Assembly (NCBI RefSeq): GCF_017565405.1
Contig: NZ_JAGEKR010000021.1
Coordinates: 1 to 64,000 of the forward strand
Origin: Allobranchiibius sp. CTAmp26
Lineage (GTDB): Bacteria; Actinomycetota; Actinomycetes; Actinomycetales; Dermatophilaceae
Direction of reading: 5' to 3'
Length of the DNA stretch: 64,000 bases
Shown here piece by piece: positions 1 through 8,489 of the stretch. The position numbers and the translations under genes were made by a program. Each line of letters starts with the position of its first letter. The first letter of the stretch is position 1. Below the pieces are notes generated by a model, which searched no databases, was not told the origin of the DNA, and saw only the letters and a program-made list of their open reading frames with translations.

Positions 1-114
1 GTCCTGGACCCCAAGGGCACCGGACAGGCACGATGGGCGATGCGGTGGAAGCCAGCCCTGAACGCGTTCGCCATCACCTTCGCCGACCGCATGCCAGCCG
101 CGGAGAACCTCTAA
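1..114 (+). CDS. IS256-family (mutator) transposase, C-terminal end, cut by window edge
   Basis: The open frame runs from base 1 to a TAA at 112-114 and gives 37 residues ending in a stretch that reads RWKPALNAFAITFADRMP. This is the characteristic C-terminus of actinobacterial IS256-type DDE transposases. The 5' part lies outside the window, so whether the gene is intact cannot be judged. A related N-proximal fragment of the same family lies at 51455-51606. Confidence 0.8.
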   Translation, partial: VLDPKGTGQARWAMRWKPALNAFAITFADRMPAAENL

Positions 115-130
115 CAATGAACGCCAGAAA

Positions 131-150
131 CACCGTTCATCGGACAGGCC
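131..150 (+). repeat. Candidate terminal inverted repeat of the IS256-type element
   Basis: The stretch CACCGTTCATCGGACAGGCC lies 17 bases after the transposase stop, where IS256-type elements usually end. The partner repeat would be upstream of the window, so the assignment rests on position only. Confidence 0.3.
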
Positions 151-686
151 CGGTGGTTCCTGCGCAGGGCACTTGGGGTGAAGTGACGCAGCCGCGGGCG
201 CGGCGGGGTGACCTGAACAGGCGCTCGCACCAGCTTTAGCCGCGACGTTGACAGCCATAACAGCTGGGACACAGGCACCGAAAGGGTGCTGGAAGTACTG
301 GTGCTGACCGGGTCGATGGTCTGATGTCGTTGTTGATGCCTGGGTCCGGGACGTCGTAGGCGTCCGTGGCAAACGATGCCGGCCCAATCCCAGATTCCGT
401 CGAAGTTCATCTCGTACTTGAGCCCCGCCGTTGGGGAGGCACGGGAGTCTGCGGTGCGGCCGCCTGACCTGCACATTCTTCGTTTGTGACGTTGGTGGAG
501 CATGATCTGTCACGAGGTTTTTGCGGACTATTTGCGGACTGCAAAACCGGCACACCGTGTTTAACGACGCGCAAGCCAGGTGGCCAGCAGGCATCTGATG
601 GGACCGTGATTCGGGCGGGTCTCCCGTGCACCTAATGACTGGCAGATCCTCGACCTCGTGTCGCCGCCCCTGACTACCGTTGAGGC
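151..686. other. Intergenic stretch without a convincing gene
   Basis: Short open frames on both strands overlap each other and resemble no family I know. The only structure I noticed is a short direct repeat TTGCGGACT at about 520-540. No tRNA or clear promoter seen. Confidence 0.4.
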
Positions 687-992
687 ATGACTGAGCGCAT
701 CGACTTGGTAGGGGTGACCCGACTCCCTGACCGGAGTTTGGTCGTGGTGCGAGCCACGGTGCGGCACCTGCAGTTGAAGCGCAACGTGATGGGTGAGCTA
801 TGGGCGGCGTTGTCGATCGAGGACGTTGGGTTCGTGGCCACCGTGTTGGTGTTCGCGAAGACCTTCGCCTGCCTGTCATGGGATGGCGTAGAGGCGGGTG
901 CGGTGTGCGACCTTCTTGTGCAGGTCCGCCTCGCGCAGGACGGCACGCCGAAGTTGCGCCTGGACTCGCTGTCCGTCGTCAGCACTGCATAG
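687..992 (+). CDS. Small OB-fold-like protein, possible nucleic-acid binder
   Basis: 101 residues. The middle and C-terminal part (roughly residues 35-97, LWAALSIED...VLVFAKTF...KLRLDSLSVV) follows the beta-strand pattern of OB-fold domains of the DnaE/tRNA-anticodon type: an 'xxLEDxxGxxxVLVFPKxF' strand pair followed by a 'PKL' strand. This suggests single-stranded nucleic-acid binding, which is an inference from pattern only. A purine-rich GAGG lies just before ATG. The next gene, an unknown protein with a helix-hairpin-helix-like segment, starts 39 bases downstream on the same strand, so the two could be co-transcribed. Confidence 0.55.
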   Translation: MTERIDLVGVTRLPDRSLVVVRATVRHLQLKRNVMGELWAALSIEDVGFVATVLVFAKTFACLSWDGVEAGAVCDLLVQVRLAQDGTPKLRLDSLSVVSTA

Positions 993-1031
993 CTGCAGAG
1001 GTTTGCCGTTCGGGTCGATGAACGACCAACC

Positions 1032-1691
1032 GTGACAGATCGTGGCACGATCCGTTTGATGCCATCAGCTGACGCTCAGATCATCAACCCGGCCATCATC
1101 GAACGGTTGATAGAGGCCCGTCGGGGCTACGAGGACGGGGTGTCCGAGCATTACGACGACGTGCTGGTGCAGATAAGCGCTCGCATAGCGGAGGAGCAGT
1201 CCGTTGGCAAGGCTGAGATTGGTGCCTTGGTGTTGTGGAAACGGGTTCGTGCGAGCAGCCGGTGGACCAGCGAGCTCATGGCGCTATCCGACACGCACAT
1301 CCGTGACGTCACTGGCGCGGCCGTATGCCATGTGTTGAACACCAGCATCACCACCCCGGAAGCTGCTAGCGCGGGTCGCACCGCTCTTTCGACGCTCCCT
1401 GGCTTCAGGTCCGGAGATGCGTTGGCTTCGGCGGTCCTGTTCGCTGCTGCTCCTGCCCGGATGGCTGTGTACGACCGCCGCGCCCAAGTCGGGTTGGAGA
1501 TGCTGGGCCTTTCGCTGCCACCCAAGCGCGGTCGGTACGGGGCTTACATGGCGCTGGTGGAGCAACTCAGTGGGGCTGTTACTGACAGCGGGACCGTGTG
1601 GCGGGCCCGAGATGTTGACCTCGCGCTGTTTTGGCTTGGCCGATCGCTGCGGGCTGGCTCCGAGACATACTCGCCGGTCGTCCCGAGCTGA
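1032..1691 (+). CDS. Unknown 219-residue protein, possibly helix-hairpin-helix (glycosylase-like) fold
   Basis: GTG start. The protein is mostly helical by composition. Around residues 105-165 it contains a LPGFRSGDALASAVLFAA segment followed by AVYDRRA. A 'LPG.G...AS..L....P....VYDRR' layout recalls the DUF6308/HhH-GPD type of arrangement, also present in the gene at 14964 (LPGMGPTTTSKL...PVYDRV). I do not recognise a named family and assign no enzyme activity. No signal peptide or membrane segment is visible. It follows the OB-fold-like gene by 39 bases. Confidence 0.55.
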   Translation: MTDRGTIRLMPSADAQIINPAIIERLIEARRGYEDGVSEHYDDVLVQISARIAEEQSVGKAEIGALVLWKRVRASSRWTSELMALSDTHIRDVTGAAVCHVLNTSITTPEAASAGRTALSTLPGFRSGDALASAVLFAAAPARMAVYDRRAQVGLEMLGLSLPPKRGRYGAYMALVEQLSGAVTDSGTVWRARDVDLALFWLGRSLRAGSETYSPVVPS

Positions 1692-1720
1692 TCGCGCGCG
1701 TCACGCGTCGTCGGTCTGAA

Positions 1721-2089
1721 TTATCGCAGATAGTCCGCGAGCCGGTCGGCTGCACCGGGGACGACGGCCCAGCTGCGGCGGTGTTTTCCAGGTTTGCCGA
1801 GCTGTTCCACCAGTCCGATGCGTCGGAGATCGTGGAGCGATCGGCGGGTCGACGGAACGCTCATCTGTGCCAGTTCGCACAGCTGCAGCAGGGTGAGGGG
1901 ACCTTGGCGCTGGACGATGCCAAGCACGTACAGGCGGCCTGCGGTGGCAAGCACGGCGAACTTCCTGCTGAGGGTGAGGGAGTCTTCGACGGGCATCCAG
2001 TCCCGCACTCGGCGCTCGGGCCAGTCGGCACCGGTGGGGTCGGCGGGGAAGTGCTCGACGGGTGGCCTGCCGCGTCCTCGGGAGTCCAT
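1721..2089 (-). CDS. Winged-helix transcriptional regulator (ArsR/MarR-like)
   Basis: 122 residues. Residues about 45-110 form a compact winged helix-turn-helix: LYVLGIVQRQGPLTLLQLCELA (helices 1-2), MSVPSTRRSLHDLRRIGLV (recognition helix) and a basic wing GKPGKHRRSWAVVP. The N-terminus is hydrophilic and proline-rich. There is no good ribosome-binding site before the ATG, so it may be leaderless. Overlapping open frames on the plus strand are longer but lack any domain logic. It converges with the gene ending at 1691. Target unknown. Confidence 0.6.
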   Translation of the reverse strand: MDSRGRGRPPVEHFPADPTGADWPERRVRDWMPVEDSLTLSRKFAVLATAGRLYVLGIVQRQGPLTLLQLCELAQMSVPSTRRSLHDLRRIGLVEQLGKPGKHRRSWAVVPGAADRLADYLR

Positions 2090-2506
2090 GCACGGACGGT
2101 AGCGGCGCGTGTGGTGCAGCCCACCCGTTTCGTGCAGACTTCACCAGGAGCCGGGCACGGTGTCATGGTGCAGCGGTCGGTTCACGGTGTGCGCCTTCCC
2201 CCAGCGTCGTGCAGTGAGACCTGGAACGCCAGGTGAGGGCAGCCACAACCGGGCTGCGCTGACCCTCGTGGTGATTGCCGCGGTGCTCATGTGGGTGTTG
2301 GCAATCCCTCGCCTCTACGTGTGTGGATCGTTCTTACCTGCATATCGAGCGATGAGTTGTCACGTGCTCTCCACCCGCTCTCCGCTGTAATGGCTCCCGG
2401 GTGACCACGATCTGGCTGCCCACCCATTGCGAGCAGGTGGTGTCGGCAGGGCCTCGTAGCGTCTGAGCATGCAGATGCCGATCGCACATCTCTCCATCGA
2501 GATGAC
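2090..2506. other. Intergenic stretch, promoter region of flanking genes
   Basis: Divergent spacer between the minus-strand winged-helix gene and the plus-strand small gene at 2507. No repeat, RNA gene or convincing frame noted. Confidence 0.35.
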
Positions 2507-2827
2507 GTGCTAACAGCGATCGGTTCGGGAACGGGTGGTCACCCCGCCGGGACAGAAGAGCCGATCAACGCTTCCTGGCCGCCCCGCCCTCGTGCAGCAA
2601 CGTATGCGGTTACCCCGATTCGCGTGCGGGTCCGTCTGCAATGGCCCGAGGGGTCCGAATGGGTGACCGGTCGCGCGGCCAGGTGGCAGGGCCGGTGCGT
2701 GTGGGTGTTGCTCTGGCACCAGCGAGTGGCGCCGGTGCAGGGAGTGTGGGTGAATGCGGTGGACGTAAGACGTGAACTCGCGCGGAGACCGCGCGCCAAG
2801 TTCAGCACCGTCGGAGGAAAAGCGTGA
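2507..2827 (+). CDS. Small conserved-looking protein, beta-rich, unknown function
   Basis: 106 residues from a GTG start. Residues about 37-95 (IRVRVRLQWPEG, EWVTGRAARWQGRCVWV, GVWVNAVDVRRE) have the strand-rich layout of small actinobacterial proteins often found near conjugation or plasmid genes. That resemblance is from memory of the pattern, not a database hit. The N-terminal 30 residues are low-complexity, so the true start could be later. Its TGA at 2825-2827 is followed immediately by an out-of-frame ATG with a GGAGG upstream that opens only a 15-codon frame. Confidence 0.5.
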   Translation: MLTAIGSGTGGHPAGTEEPINASWPPRPRAATYAVTPIRVRVRLQWPEGSEWVTGRAARWQGRCVWVLLWHQRVAPVQGVWVNAVDVRRELARRPRAKFSTVGGKA

Positions 2828-3614
2828 TGACTTCGTCCACGCGAACTCGGAGTTTGTGCTTGCCAACCACCTAGTGCGCGGACCCTCCGCATTCGAACGA
2901 ACTGCCCACGATCAGTCGGTGACAGTACAGACTGGGCTGGTGCTGAGGCGCGATGGACGGCTTAGGGACGCTGCGGTGGCGGGCATCGTGGCGGTCCCAA
3001 TTCTGGTCTTGTTGAGTCCTACTGCTACCGAATGGCTGGGAGGATCCGGACTCTGGATCGCGCGGTTGCTGGCGCCCTTTCATGTGAGGGCTCTAAGGAA
3101 TTCACTGGACTCCTCCTCTACATATTTCTGGTGCGCTCTGGGGTACCTGCTGTTCCTTGTCTGCCTGCTCTGCAGCAGGTGGGGCGTGAAATCCGCGGAC
3201 AAGCTGGCGTTTGTCCCACCGATGATCGGCGGGGGCGCATTCGGTGTGTGGTGTCGCTTGAGCGGGCGCACGCAGCCCAGCTCATGGCACGACCCAGCCT
3301 CCTTATGCCTCATCGGCGGCCTGTTCGTCGGTTGGCTGGCGTCCCAGGTGTCGCGATTGCGCGATCGGCGGGAGCTCCGGCGCTGGAGGGAGCGACAGCG
3401 ACAGGACATGATTGATCGCCACGCATCCGCTAAGGCGACACCACTCTCGGACGAGGCGCGCCTTCGACTTCAGCGGTACCAAGCTCGGAAAGGTGAGATG
3501 GATGCCATGCGTAGGAGTAGGCGTGCGCACAGTCGCGATAGATCAACGGCTGACCCGTACGCCATCCAAGCGGGACACGAGCCCGCTGGAGGGTCACAAG
3601 ATCCTGGGCCGTAG
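2772..3614 (+). CDS. Multi-pass membrane protein of unknown function
   Basis: Up to 280 residues. Four hydrophobic segments are visible: AVAGIVAVPILVLL, YFWCALGYLLFLVCLL, the PPMIGGGAFGVW stretch, and CLIGGLFVGWLA. They are followed by an arginine-rich, charged C-terminal tail (RLRDRRELRRWRERQRQD) likely to be cytoplasmic. The first part overlaps the preceding gene by 56 bases in another frame, so a GTG near 2920 is a plausible alternative start. Nothing identifies a function. A hairpin at 3683-3714 follows the gene. Confidence 0.5.
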   Translation: MNSRGDRAPSSAPSEEKRDDFVHANSEFVLANHLVRGPSAFERTAHDQSVTVQTGLVLRRDGRLRDAAVAGIVAVPILVLLSPTATEWLGGSGLWIARLLAPFHVRALRNSLDSSSTYFWCALGYLLFLVCLLCSRWGVKSADKLAFVPPMIGGGAFGVWCRLSGRTQPSSWHDPASLCLIGGLFVGWLASQVSRLRDRRELRRWRERQRQDMIDRHASAKATPLSDEARLRLQRYQARKGEMDAMRRSRRAHSRDRSTADPYAIQAGHEPAGGSQDPGP

Positions 3615-3682
3615 GCCGGGTAGCCGCGTCGACTGGATACCCGCCTAGATCGGACGAGGTCAGACTCACAACTCAGCGTCGT

Positions 3683-3714
3683 CCCCTGCGTTCGCCGGGT
3701 GCCGAACGTAGGGG
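3683..3714. terminator. Terminator-like hairpin between convergent genes
   Basis: A 12-bp stem (CCCCTGCGTTCG with CGAACGTAGGGG, one G-T pair) and an 8-base loop sit between the plus-strand gene ending at 3614 and the minus-strand gene ending at 3731. It could stop transcription in both directions. There is no clear T-tract. Confidence 0.5.
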
Positions 3715-3730
3715 AACAGGTGCGGGAAAC

Positions 3731-5044
3731 CTACTCGCAGGCAATCCCGTCGTGGTCGCGGTCCAGACCTGCCCGGTATCCGGGCTGGCCGCGGTACAGC
3801 GGTGCAGCGCCAGCGGCGCGGGCGGCAGCGCAATTGGCGTAGTACACGTCCGCCGGCTGGGGTGCGGTCGTGGTCGGCACCAGGGGGAGAGGGCTGGTGT
3901 GTGTCGACGACGGAGATGGGGTGCGCGTGCTGCTAGGGCTTGGGGTAGCTGCGGGCGGGTTGGAGCAGTGTGTCAAGACGGCTGTCATTGCTGCTTTTTC
4001 GGCGGGGGTGACCCACAGGTGGTACGCGGATTTCACTTGCACCTGGTCGGCGACGTACGTGCATCGGAAGCTCTTGTTGGGCGGCAACCAGGTTGCGGCG
4101 TCCCCGTCGCCCTTGGCCTCGTTCGTGGGCCCGTCGACCGCGAGAAGCTCGCGGGGGTCGTTGGCGAGGTTCTGACGCTGTTCTGAGCTGAGCTGCTGGG
4201 CTCCGGTTTGCCACGCGTCTGAGAGCGCCACGACGTGATCGATCTGCACCGCAGTCGAGGTGCTTTCGCCGCGGGTGAAGCTGATCGTGCGTCCGGTGTA
4301 GGGGTCGTGCAATGTCCCTGTTGCGACAGCGCAGTTTCTAGTGCTGGGCTTGTAGATGATGCTGGTCAGGTCGCGGCTGAGGATGTCGTTGCGGGTGTCG
4401 CACCCGTTGTGCCCGTCGGGCACGGTCACGTCGTCGGTCCACGCCTGCCCGAACTGTGCCCGGTCGTACCCCGTCTGCGGAGCCCGGCCTTTCACTGGGA
4501 GTGTCGCCAGCGTGGCCAACGCTGCGTGGGAGGCGGTGTCGGACCGCACGATTGCCTTCGCTGGGTTCTGGGCGGCGGTGGAGCTTGAGGAGTGAGTCGA
4601 CGAGCTGGACCTCACCGAAGAGTTGGATGTCACACTCGGAGTGATCGGTGGCGTGGTGCTGGCGGCCGCGGTCGGCGTCGCACTGGGCGGGGCGCCAGCT
4701 GATGTTCTGATAGTGGAGCTCGAGTTGTGACCTGCAACCGGGGTCGTTGACGGGTTCTTGGCGGTGGCGCCACCCACCACCAACCCGACGATTGCCCCAC
4801 CAATAGCTACGCCGCTCATCGCACGGTTGCGCAGCAGTGCCCACCGAATTTTCCCGCGGACGAGCGCGATGACCCCGACGACAAGTACGTAGACACCGGC
4901 CAGGCTGAACAGCCCACTGACACCTGAACTGGCTAATCCGAGCAGGGCAGTCAGGAGCAAGCCACCCCAACCTGCCCACGCCACCAGGCTGCGACCACCG
5001 CTGCCGTTCGGTCGCCGTTGCTGAGGAGTTGCCCCTAGACCCAT
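3731..5044 (-). CDS. Membrane-anchored DUF1524/HNH nuclease with C-terminal excalibur domain
   Basis: 437 residues. Three hydrophobic segments occur near residues 19-38, 43-62 and 76-93, then a long Ser/Thr/Pro linker to about residue 165. The DUF1524 (GmrSD-C-type) HNH nuclease follows, with the signature IDHVVALSDAWQTGA, then LAVDGPTNEAKGD and LPPNKSFRCTYV. The C-terminus (YYANCAAARAAGAAPLYRGQPGY...LDRDHDGIACE) is an excalibur calcium-binding motif. Proteins of this layout are secreted or surface-held DNases in actinobacteria. The anchoring suggests the nuclease faces outside; a role in DNA turnover or interbacterial competition is inference. Confidence 0.85.
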   Translation of the reverse strand: MGLGATPQQRRPNGSGGRSLVAWAGWGGLLLTALLGLASSGVSGLFSLAGVYVLVVGVIALVRGKIRWALLRNRAMSGVAIGGAIVGLVVGGATAKNPSTTPVAGHNSSSTIRTSAGAPPSATPTAAASTTPPITPSVTSNSSVRSSSSTHSSSSTAAQNPAKAIVRSDTASHAALATLATLPVKGRAPQTGYDRAQFGQAWTDDVTVPDGHNGCDTRNDILSRDLTSIIYKPSTRNCAVATGTLHDPYTGRTISFTRGESTSTAVQIDHVVALSDAWQTGAQQLSSEQRQNLANDPRELLAVDGPTNEAKGDGDAATWLPPNKSFRCTYVADQVQVKSAYHLWVTPAEKAAMTAVLTHCSNPPAATPSPSSTRTPSPSSTHTSPLPLVPTTTAPQPADVYYANCAAARAAGAAPLYRGQPGYRAGLDRDHDGIACE

Positions 5045-5202
5045 GTACGCCCCCTGTATTAGTTCCCGGAGCGTAACTTACGGCGACGATAGTCGGGTGG
5101 GACTGTTCACGGGGCAGGTCTTACGGGACGGTCGGTGGCCGTGCCGAACTGAAACGGGCCCTCCCCGGGATGGGGAGTGGGGAGTCGGCTACAGGGCGAC
5201 AG

Positions 5203-6225
5203 CTACGGTTCTTCGACCACGGACAGGACGTGCCAACCCTGCTGCGTAGCCAGCCTGAACGCCTCCGTCATGGTCTCCCGCGCGCGCTCGTGAGCCCGTG
5301 CTGTGCCGCCACCTGCCAGCCTCGCAGGCATCGTCTCACCGTTGTCGCTTAGGTCAATGTGCGCGGGCACCGCGTGCGTGCGTGCCGTGCCGCTGACCAG
5401 CGATGGGATCACGATGTCGGCAACGTGTCGACCGATGCCGTCGAGTTCGGGGCCGGGCGCCACCCAGTCCCCGTCCGGTCTCTCGAACAAAAGGGCGGGC
5501 GAGATCTCGACGCCGGTCGGTACGTCCATGGGCACCTGCTCGATAACGGTACCTACGTCTATCGGCCTCATGCCCTTGCTCACGGTCTGACGCGAGACGT
5601 CAAGACGTTGCACGAGGGTGTGGCCCGCTGCGGCCCGCATGGTCCGGTGCTTGTCTTCGTTCGAGTAGTCGCGAAGGAGCTTCAGCGGCTGCGCTTGCGC
5701 TGCTGAAACTCCCATCATGAGCGCCAGAAATTTCGACAGAGAGCCGATCGTTGTGCGGTCATTAAACGGCTGTAGTGCCGCGAGGCGTTGGCCGAGGGCG
5801 CCACTTGCTCCGAACGCCGGTATTGCATGTTTTCCGGTTGAGAGCCGCCTGATTTTGGCGTCGAACCCCTCCTGCGTGTCGTAAATCGGCATTGATACGG
5901 CCCGGGCCTGCCCGGGCGTGAACGGCCGTCCATGCTCCTGCTCGGCCATGTAGAACACGGCGTTGTCCAGCGACGCCCTCAGGTGGTGCACGGCCTCACT
6001 GAACAACATGGATGCCAGTGGGGGGACCGGCCGAATCCTGGCAATCTCCACGTCGTAGGTGCCGGACGTTCGCTCGACCTGACGGAGGGTTACGGCTCCA
6101 AGATCGTTGTCACCCCTAGACCACGACAGGGCAACTTTCGCCAACTCCTCGGCTGCAGCGTCAGCGCGGGCCAGCCGCATCGCGACCGGGTGCAGCTCGA
6201 TCGGCAGCCAGCCGTGGTCAATCAC
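5203..6225 (-). CDS. Unknown 340-residue protein
   Basis: GTG start. It is a soluble, helix-rich protein with the central segments SEAVHHLRASLDNAVFYMAEQEHGR and LRDYSNEDKHRTM. Conserved-looking 'HHLRASLDNAV' and 'NEDKHR' motifs of this kind recur in small actinobacterial proteins of unknown function found in accessory islands. No signal peptide, membrane segment or catalytic motif can be named. It stands alone on the minus strand between the DUF1524 nuclease and another unknown gene. Confidence 0.65.
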   Translation of the reverse strand: MIDHGWLPIELHPVAMRLARADAAAEELAKVALSWSRGDNDLGAVTLRQVERTSGTYDVEIARIRPVPPLASMLFSEAVHHLRASLDNAVFYMAEQEHGRPFTPGQARAVSMPIYDTQEGFDAKIRRLSTGKHAIPAFGASGALGQRLAALQPFNDRTTIGSLSKFLALMMGVSAAQAQPLKLLRDYSNEDKHRTMRAAAGHTLVQRLDVSRQTVSKGMRPIDVGTVIEQVPMDVPTGVEISPALLFERPDGDWVAPGPELDGIGRHVADIVIPSLVSGTARTHAVPAHIDLSDNGETMPARLAGGGTARAHERARETMTEAFRLATQQGWHVLSVVEEP

Positions 6226-6400
6226 GCGGTGGATCTTAAAGCCGGCCGCCCATCAGGCTCTACAAGACCTGCTGGCTTGGTGTTCGCCCAACCGCGGTGC
6301 AAACACCTTCGACGCCCTGCGGACGTCGTGACCCACTCGTTCCACGGGACCATCCTGTTGTGAGAAGCGAGGCATAGCTCTGCGTGCGCTGTTGGCCGCC

Positions 6401-6682
6401 TCACTCGTTGTGAAGGTCGTAATAGGCGTGGGCGCGTTGGCCCAAGACCCAGGTTGTCTCCCGGGCAGGATCTCCCTCGGCATACCCCTGTTCGAGTGCA
6501 TCGGAGACGCACAGCTGATGGATCCTGGCGTCGCGCGCAGCTGGATCCATAGGCGCCAGGTTGCGAATGGCCTCTTCAAGGTCGGCGTTGCTCACGCCAT
6601 TCCGGTTGACCACTTCCTCGATGTCTGGACTCCCCCCGAGGTGGAGCGCGGCTAGCTCATGCACATATCCGGGGTTTCTCAT
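6401..6682 (-). CDS. Small unknown protein
   Basis: About 93 residues from the ATG at 6682 (MRNPGYVHELAALHLGG...). An in-frame GTG at 6736 would add 18 residues. The sequence is hydrophilic and helical, with acidic stretches (PDIEEVV, LEEAIRNL) and a C-terminus ending HAYYDLHNE. No known domain recognised. It lies in the same orientation as its neighbours but 170 bases from the next gene, so it is probably transcribed on its own. Confidence 0.45.
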   Translation of the reverse strand: MRNPGYVHELAALHLGGSPDIEEVVNRNGVSNADLEEAIRNLAPMDPAARDARIHQLCVSDALEQGYAEGDPARETTWVLGQRAHAYYDLHNE

Positions 6683-6736
6683 CGCTCCATGGTAAGAGCG
6701 ATGTCCCTCCCGGCGATCGAACCTGCGAACGGCCAC

Positions 6737-6997
6737 AGCTGGAGGTCGAACGGACGCACCACTGATTCGATGCTGGCGGGCGCAGTCCCCTCATGTGCAT
6801 CGGATCACCCATCCGATACACCACTCCTGACCTGCGATGACACCGGTCATCTCACCGTTGTCGAACGCCCCAAGTGCGACAAGCAGCTTCTCCGCGGCAT
6901 GCGGCACGCGATATCGAAGCATGACGACTGACCCTGCGGATGACAGCAGTGAAGGCTCCCTAGGCCGACAGGAATTCAGGGCACCGACTGGCAGATG
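6737..6997. other. Intergenic spacer, nothing recognised
   Basis: No convincing gene, repeat or RNA structure seen. Confidence 0.3.
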
Positions 6998-7171
6998 TCA
7001 GGAAGTGCGACGCCCCTTGCCCAGCAACGCGTCGATCACTTCGTCAGCCTGCTTCTTCGTTCGAGTGCGTGACTTGTCACCTAGTAGCGGTGCACCGGCT
7101 CCCTTATAAACCACTGCCCCGGATGTCCTGCGCCGTGCGGATGCCTTCGGTTTGCGGGAGATCATGCTCAT
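6998..7171 (-). CDS. Small basic protein, translationally coupled to the membrane protein upstream
   Basis: 57 residues (starting MSMISRKPKASARRRTSG) in a TGATG arrangement with the stop of the preceding gene at 7171-7173. A one-base overlap of this kind is strong support for a real, coupled gene. It is very rich in Lys and Arg (KSRTRTKKQADE, GKGRRTS) with one short helical patch (DEVIDALLG). The likely role is nucleic-acid or membrane-surface binding, but nothing specific can be said. Confidence 0.55.
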   Translation of the reverse strand: MSMISRKPKASARRRTSGAVVYKGAGAPLLGDKSRTRTKKQADEVIDALLGKGRRTS

Positions 7172-8445
7172 CACGCGGTCCTTTCCGTAGCTTCTGACTG
7201 CGACCGTAGCGCCTTGATCCGACAGCGGCGCCACAACACCTCGCCAAATACTGCGTTCAACACCGCCAGCCCCAGGATGATGCACCACCCTAGAGACCGC
7301 ATCGATCCACCAACAGGGATTGCAAGGTAGCCGGCGACCAGCACGGTGAGGAGTGCTGAGCTCAGGAGAGACCGCCGCGCGATGAGCAGGATGCGGGAGG
7401 TAGACCAGTCCTCGGGTGACCGTGCGATCCAGGTAAGTAGCAGTCCTCCTACCGCTAGCAGCACGGTCGGGAAGCTCGTTCCCAGCGGTTTGGTGGGGAG
7501 AACAGCTGTGGATCGCAGGTGTCGAATCAACAATCCCAGCACCACCACCGCGACAATGGACCACCCTCCAACCCGCAACGCAGTGATTGCCCCGTAGCGC
7601 CTCGGTGCGAGCGTGACGATGGCGGACGCCTGCGAGAAGCGACTGTTGGGCCGGGCAACCAAGTGCACTGTCGCAGCAGGTTCGGCACTCCTGGCTACGG
7701 CTACTCCGGTGTCCGCGTCACCCTCGATCAGCTCGGCGTCTGAGACCAGTAGCAGCGGGGGCGAGGAGAATTCCACGTGGGTGCTTGCGGCCGTGCCAAA
7801 CTCAGGAATCTGCCAGACAAGCTTTGGCTTCCACGGCGCAAGATCGTTTTGCCCCCTCGGCTCGCGATAATCGATCTTCACGATCGACCGCCTGCCGACG
7901 ACGTCCGCGTCAAGCTCCACCACCATTAAGAAATTGGACTCGAACTGTTGTATTAGCTCGGCGAACGAGGCCGCCGGTTCCGACTCGCATGCAATACCCA
8001 GTGCCGTAAGTCCTGCGGAGATCTTGCTAGCAAGTGCTGGGTCGGGAGCGCCTTGGTGGAAAACCACGGACTCTATGAGGCACCGAAAGTTTACTAGGTC
8101 GTCTGTCTGCCTGACATTTGCAACCGACAAAGCCATAGCCACTAGCATCGCGACAGCATGCTCGCCGTTCGCGGTGGTCTCTAACAACGGGGCAGGTTTG
8201 CCTGAGGGCCCCCGGATGCTCAACGCCGTCAGCGGTCCCTTGCGGCACAACCCAAGGGGGACAAGAACAGTGTCCGTCGATGAGCCAACGACCATGAGGT
8301 CAGACTCGAGGGTGAAGTCAATTGATATATATCGAGTGCACTCGCTGGTCGGCTCGATCACAATTCGCTCGATCCGTCGGTGCATCCACTGATTTGACCG
8401 AAGGACAAGTTCGGCAATTCGTAGACCTTCTCCTGGCCCTGCCAT
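7171..8445 (-). CDS. Membrane protein of unknown function next to the large RM enzyme
   Basis: 424 residues from the ATG at 8445. An in-frame TTG at 8493 would make a 4-base TTGA overlap with the RM gene, so the longer 440-residue form is possible. The first about 280 residues are soluble. The C-terminal third holds about four hydrophobic segments (VGGWSIVAVVVLGLLI, FPTVLLAVGGLLL, SSALLTVLVAGYLAI, GWCIILGLAVLNAVFG) before a basic tail. Gene order and tight spacing place it in one operon with the RM enzyme upstream and the 57-residue gene downstream. This hints at a membrane accessory part of the defence locus. No family recognised. Confidence 0.6.
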   Translation of the reverse strand: MAGPGEGLRIAELVLRSNQWMHRRIERIVIEPTSECTRYISIDFTLESDLMVVGSSTDTVLVPLGLCRKGPLTALSIRGPSGKPAPLLETTANGEHAVAMLVAMALSVANVRQTDDLVNFRCLIESVVFHQGAPDPALASKISAGLTALGIACESEPAASFAELIQQFESNFLMVVELDADVVGRRSIVKIDYREPRGQNDLAPWKPKLVWQIPEFGTAASTHVEFSSPPLLLVSDAELIEGDADTGVAVARSAEPAATVHLVARPNSRFSQASAIVTLAPRRYGAITALRVGGWSIVAVVVLGLLIRHLRSTAVLPTKPLGTSFPTVLLAVGGLLLTWIARSPEDWSTSRILLIARRSLLSSALLTVLVAGYLAIPVGGSMRSLGWCIILGLAVLNAVFGEVLWRRCRIKALRSQSEATERTA

Positions 8446-8489
8446 CGTAGGGACGCCTCGGTCTTGTGGCCGCCGAGGTAGGTGGGGTC

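Noticed and set aside
111-503. 130-residue minus-strand frame after the IS256 fragment
   Set aside because: Composition-driven, overlaps other frames, no family resemblance.
1631-2236. Plus-strand 201-residue frame over the winged-helix gene
   Set aside because: It lacks domain logic, while the minus strand gives a clear winged helix.
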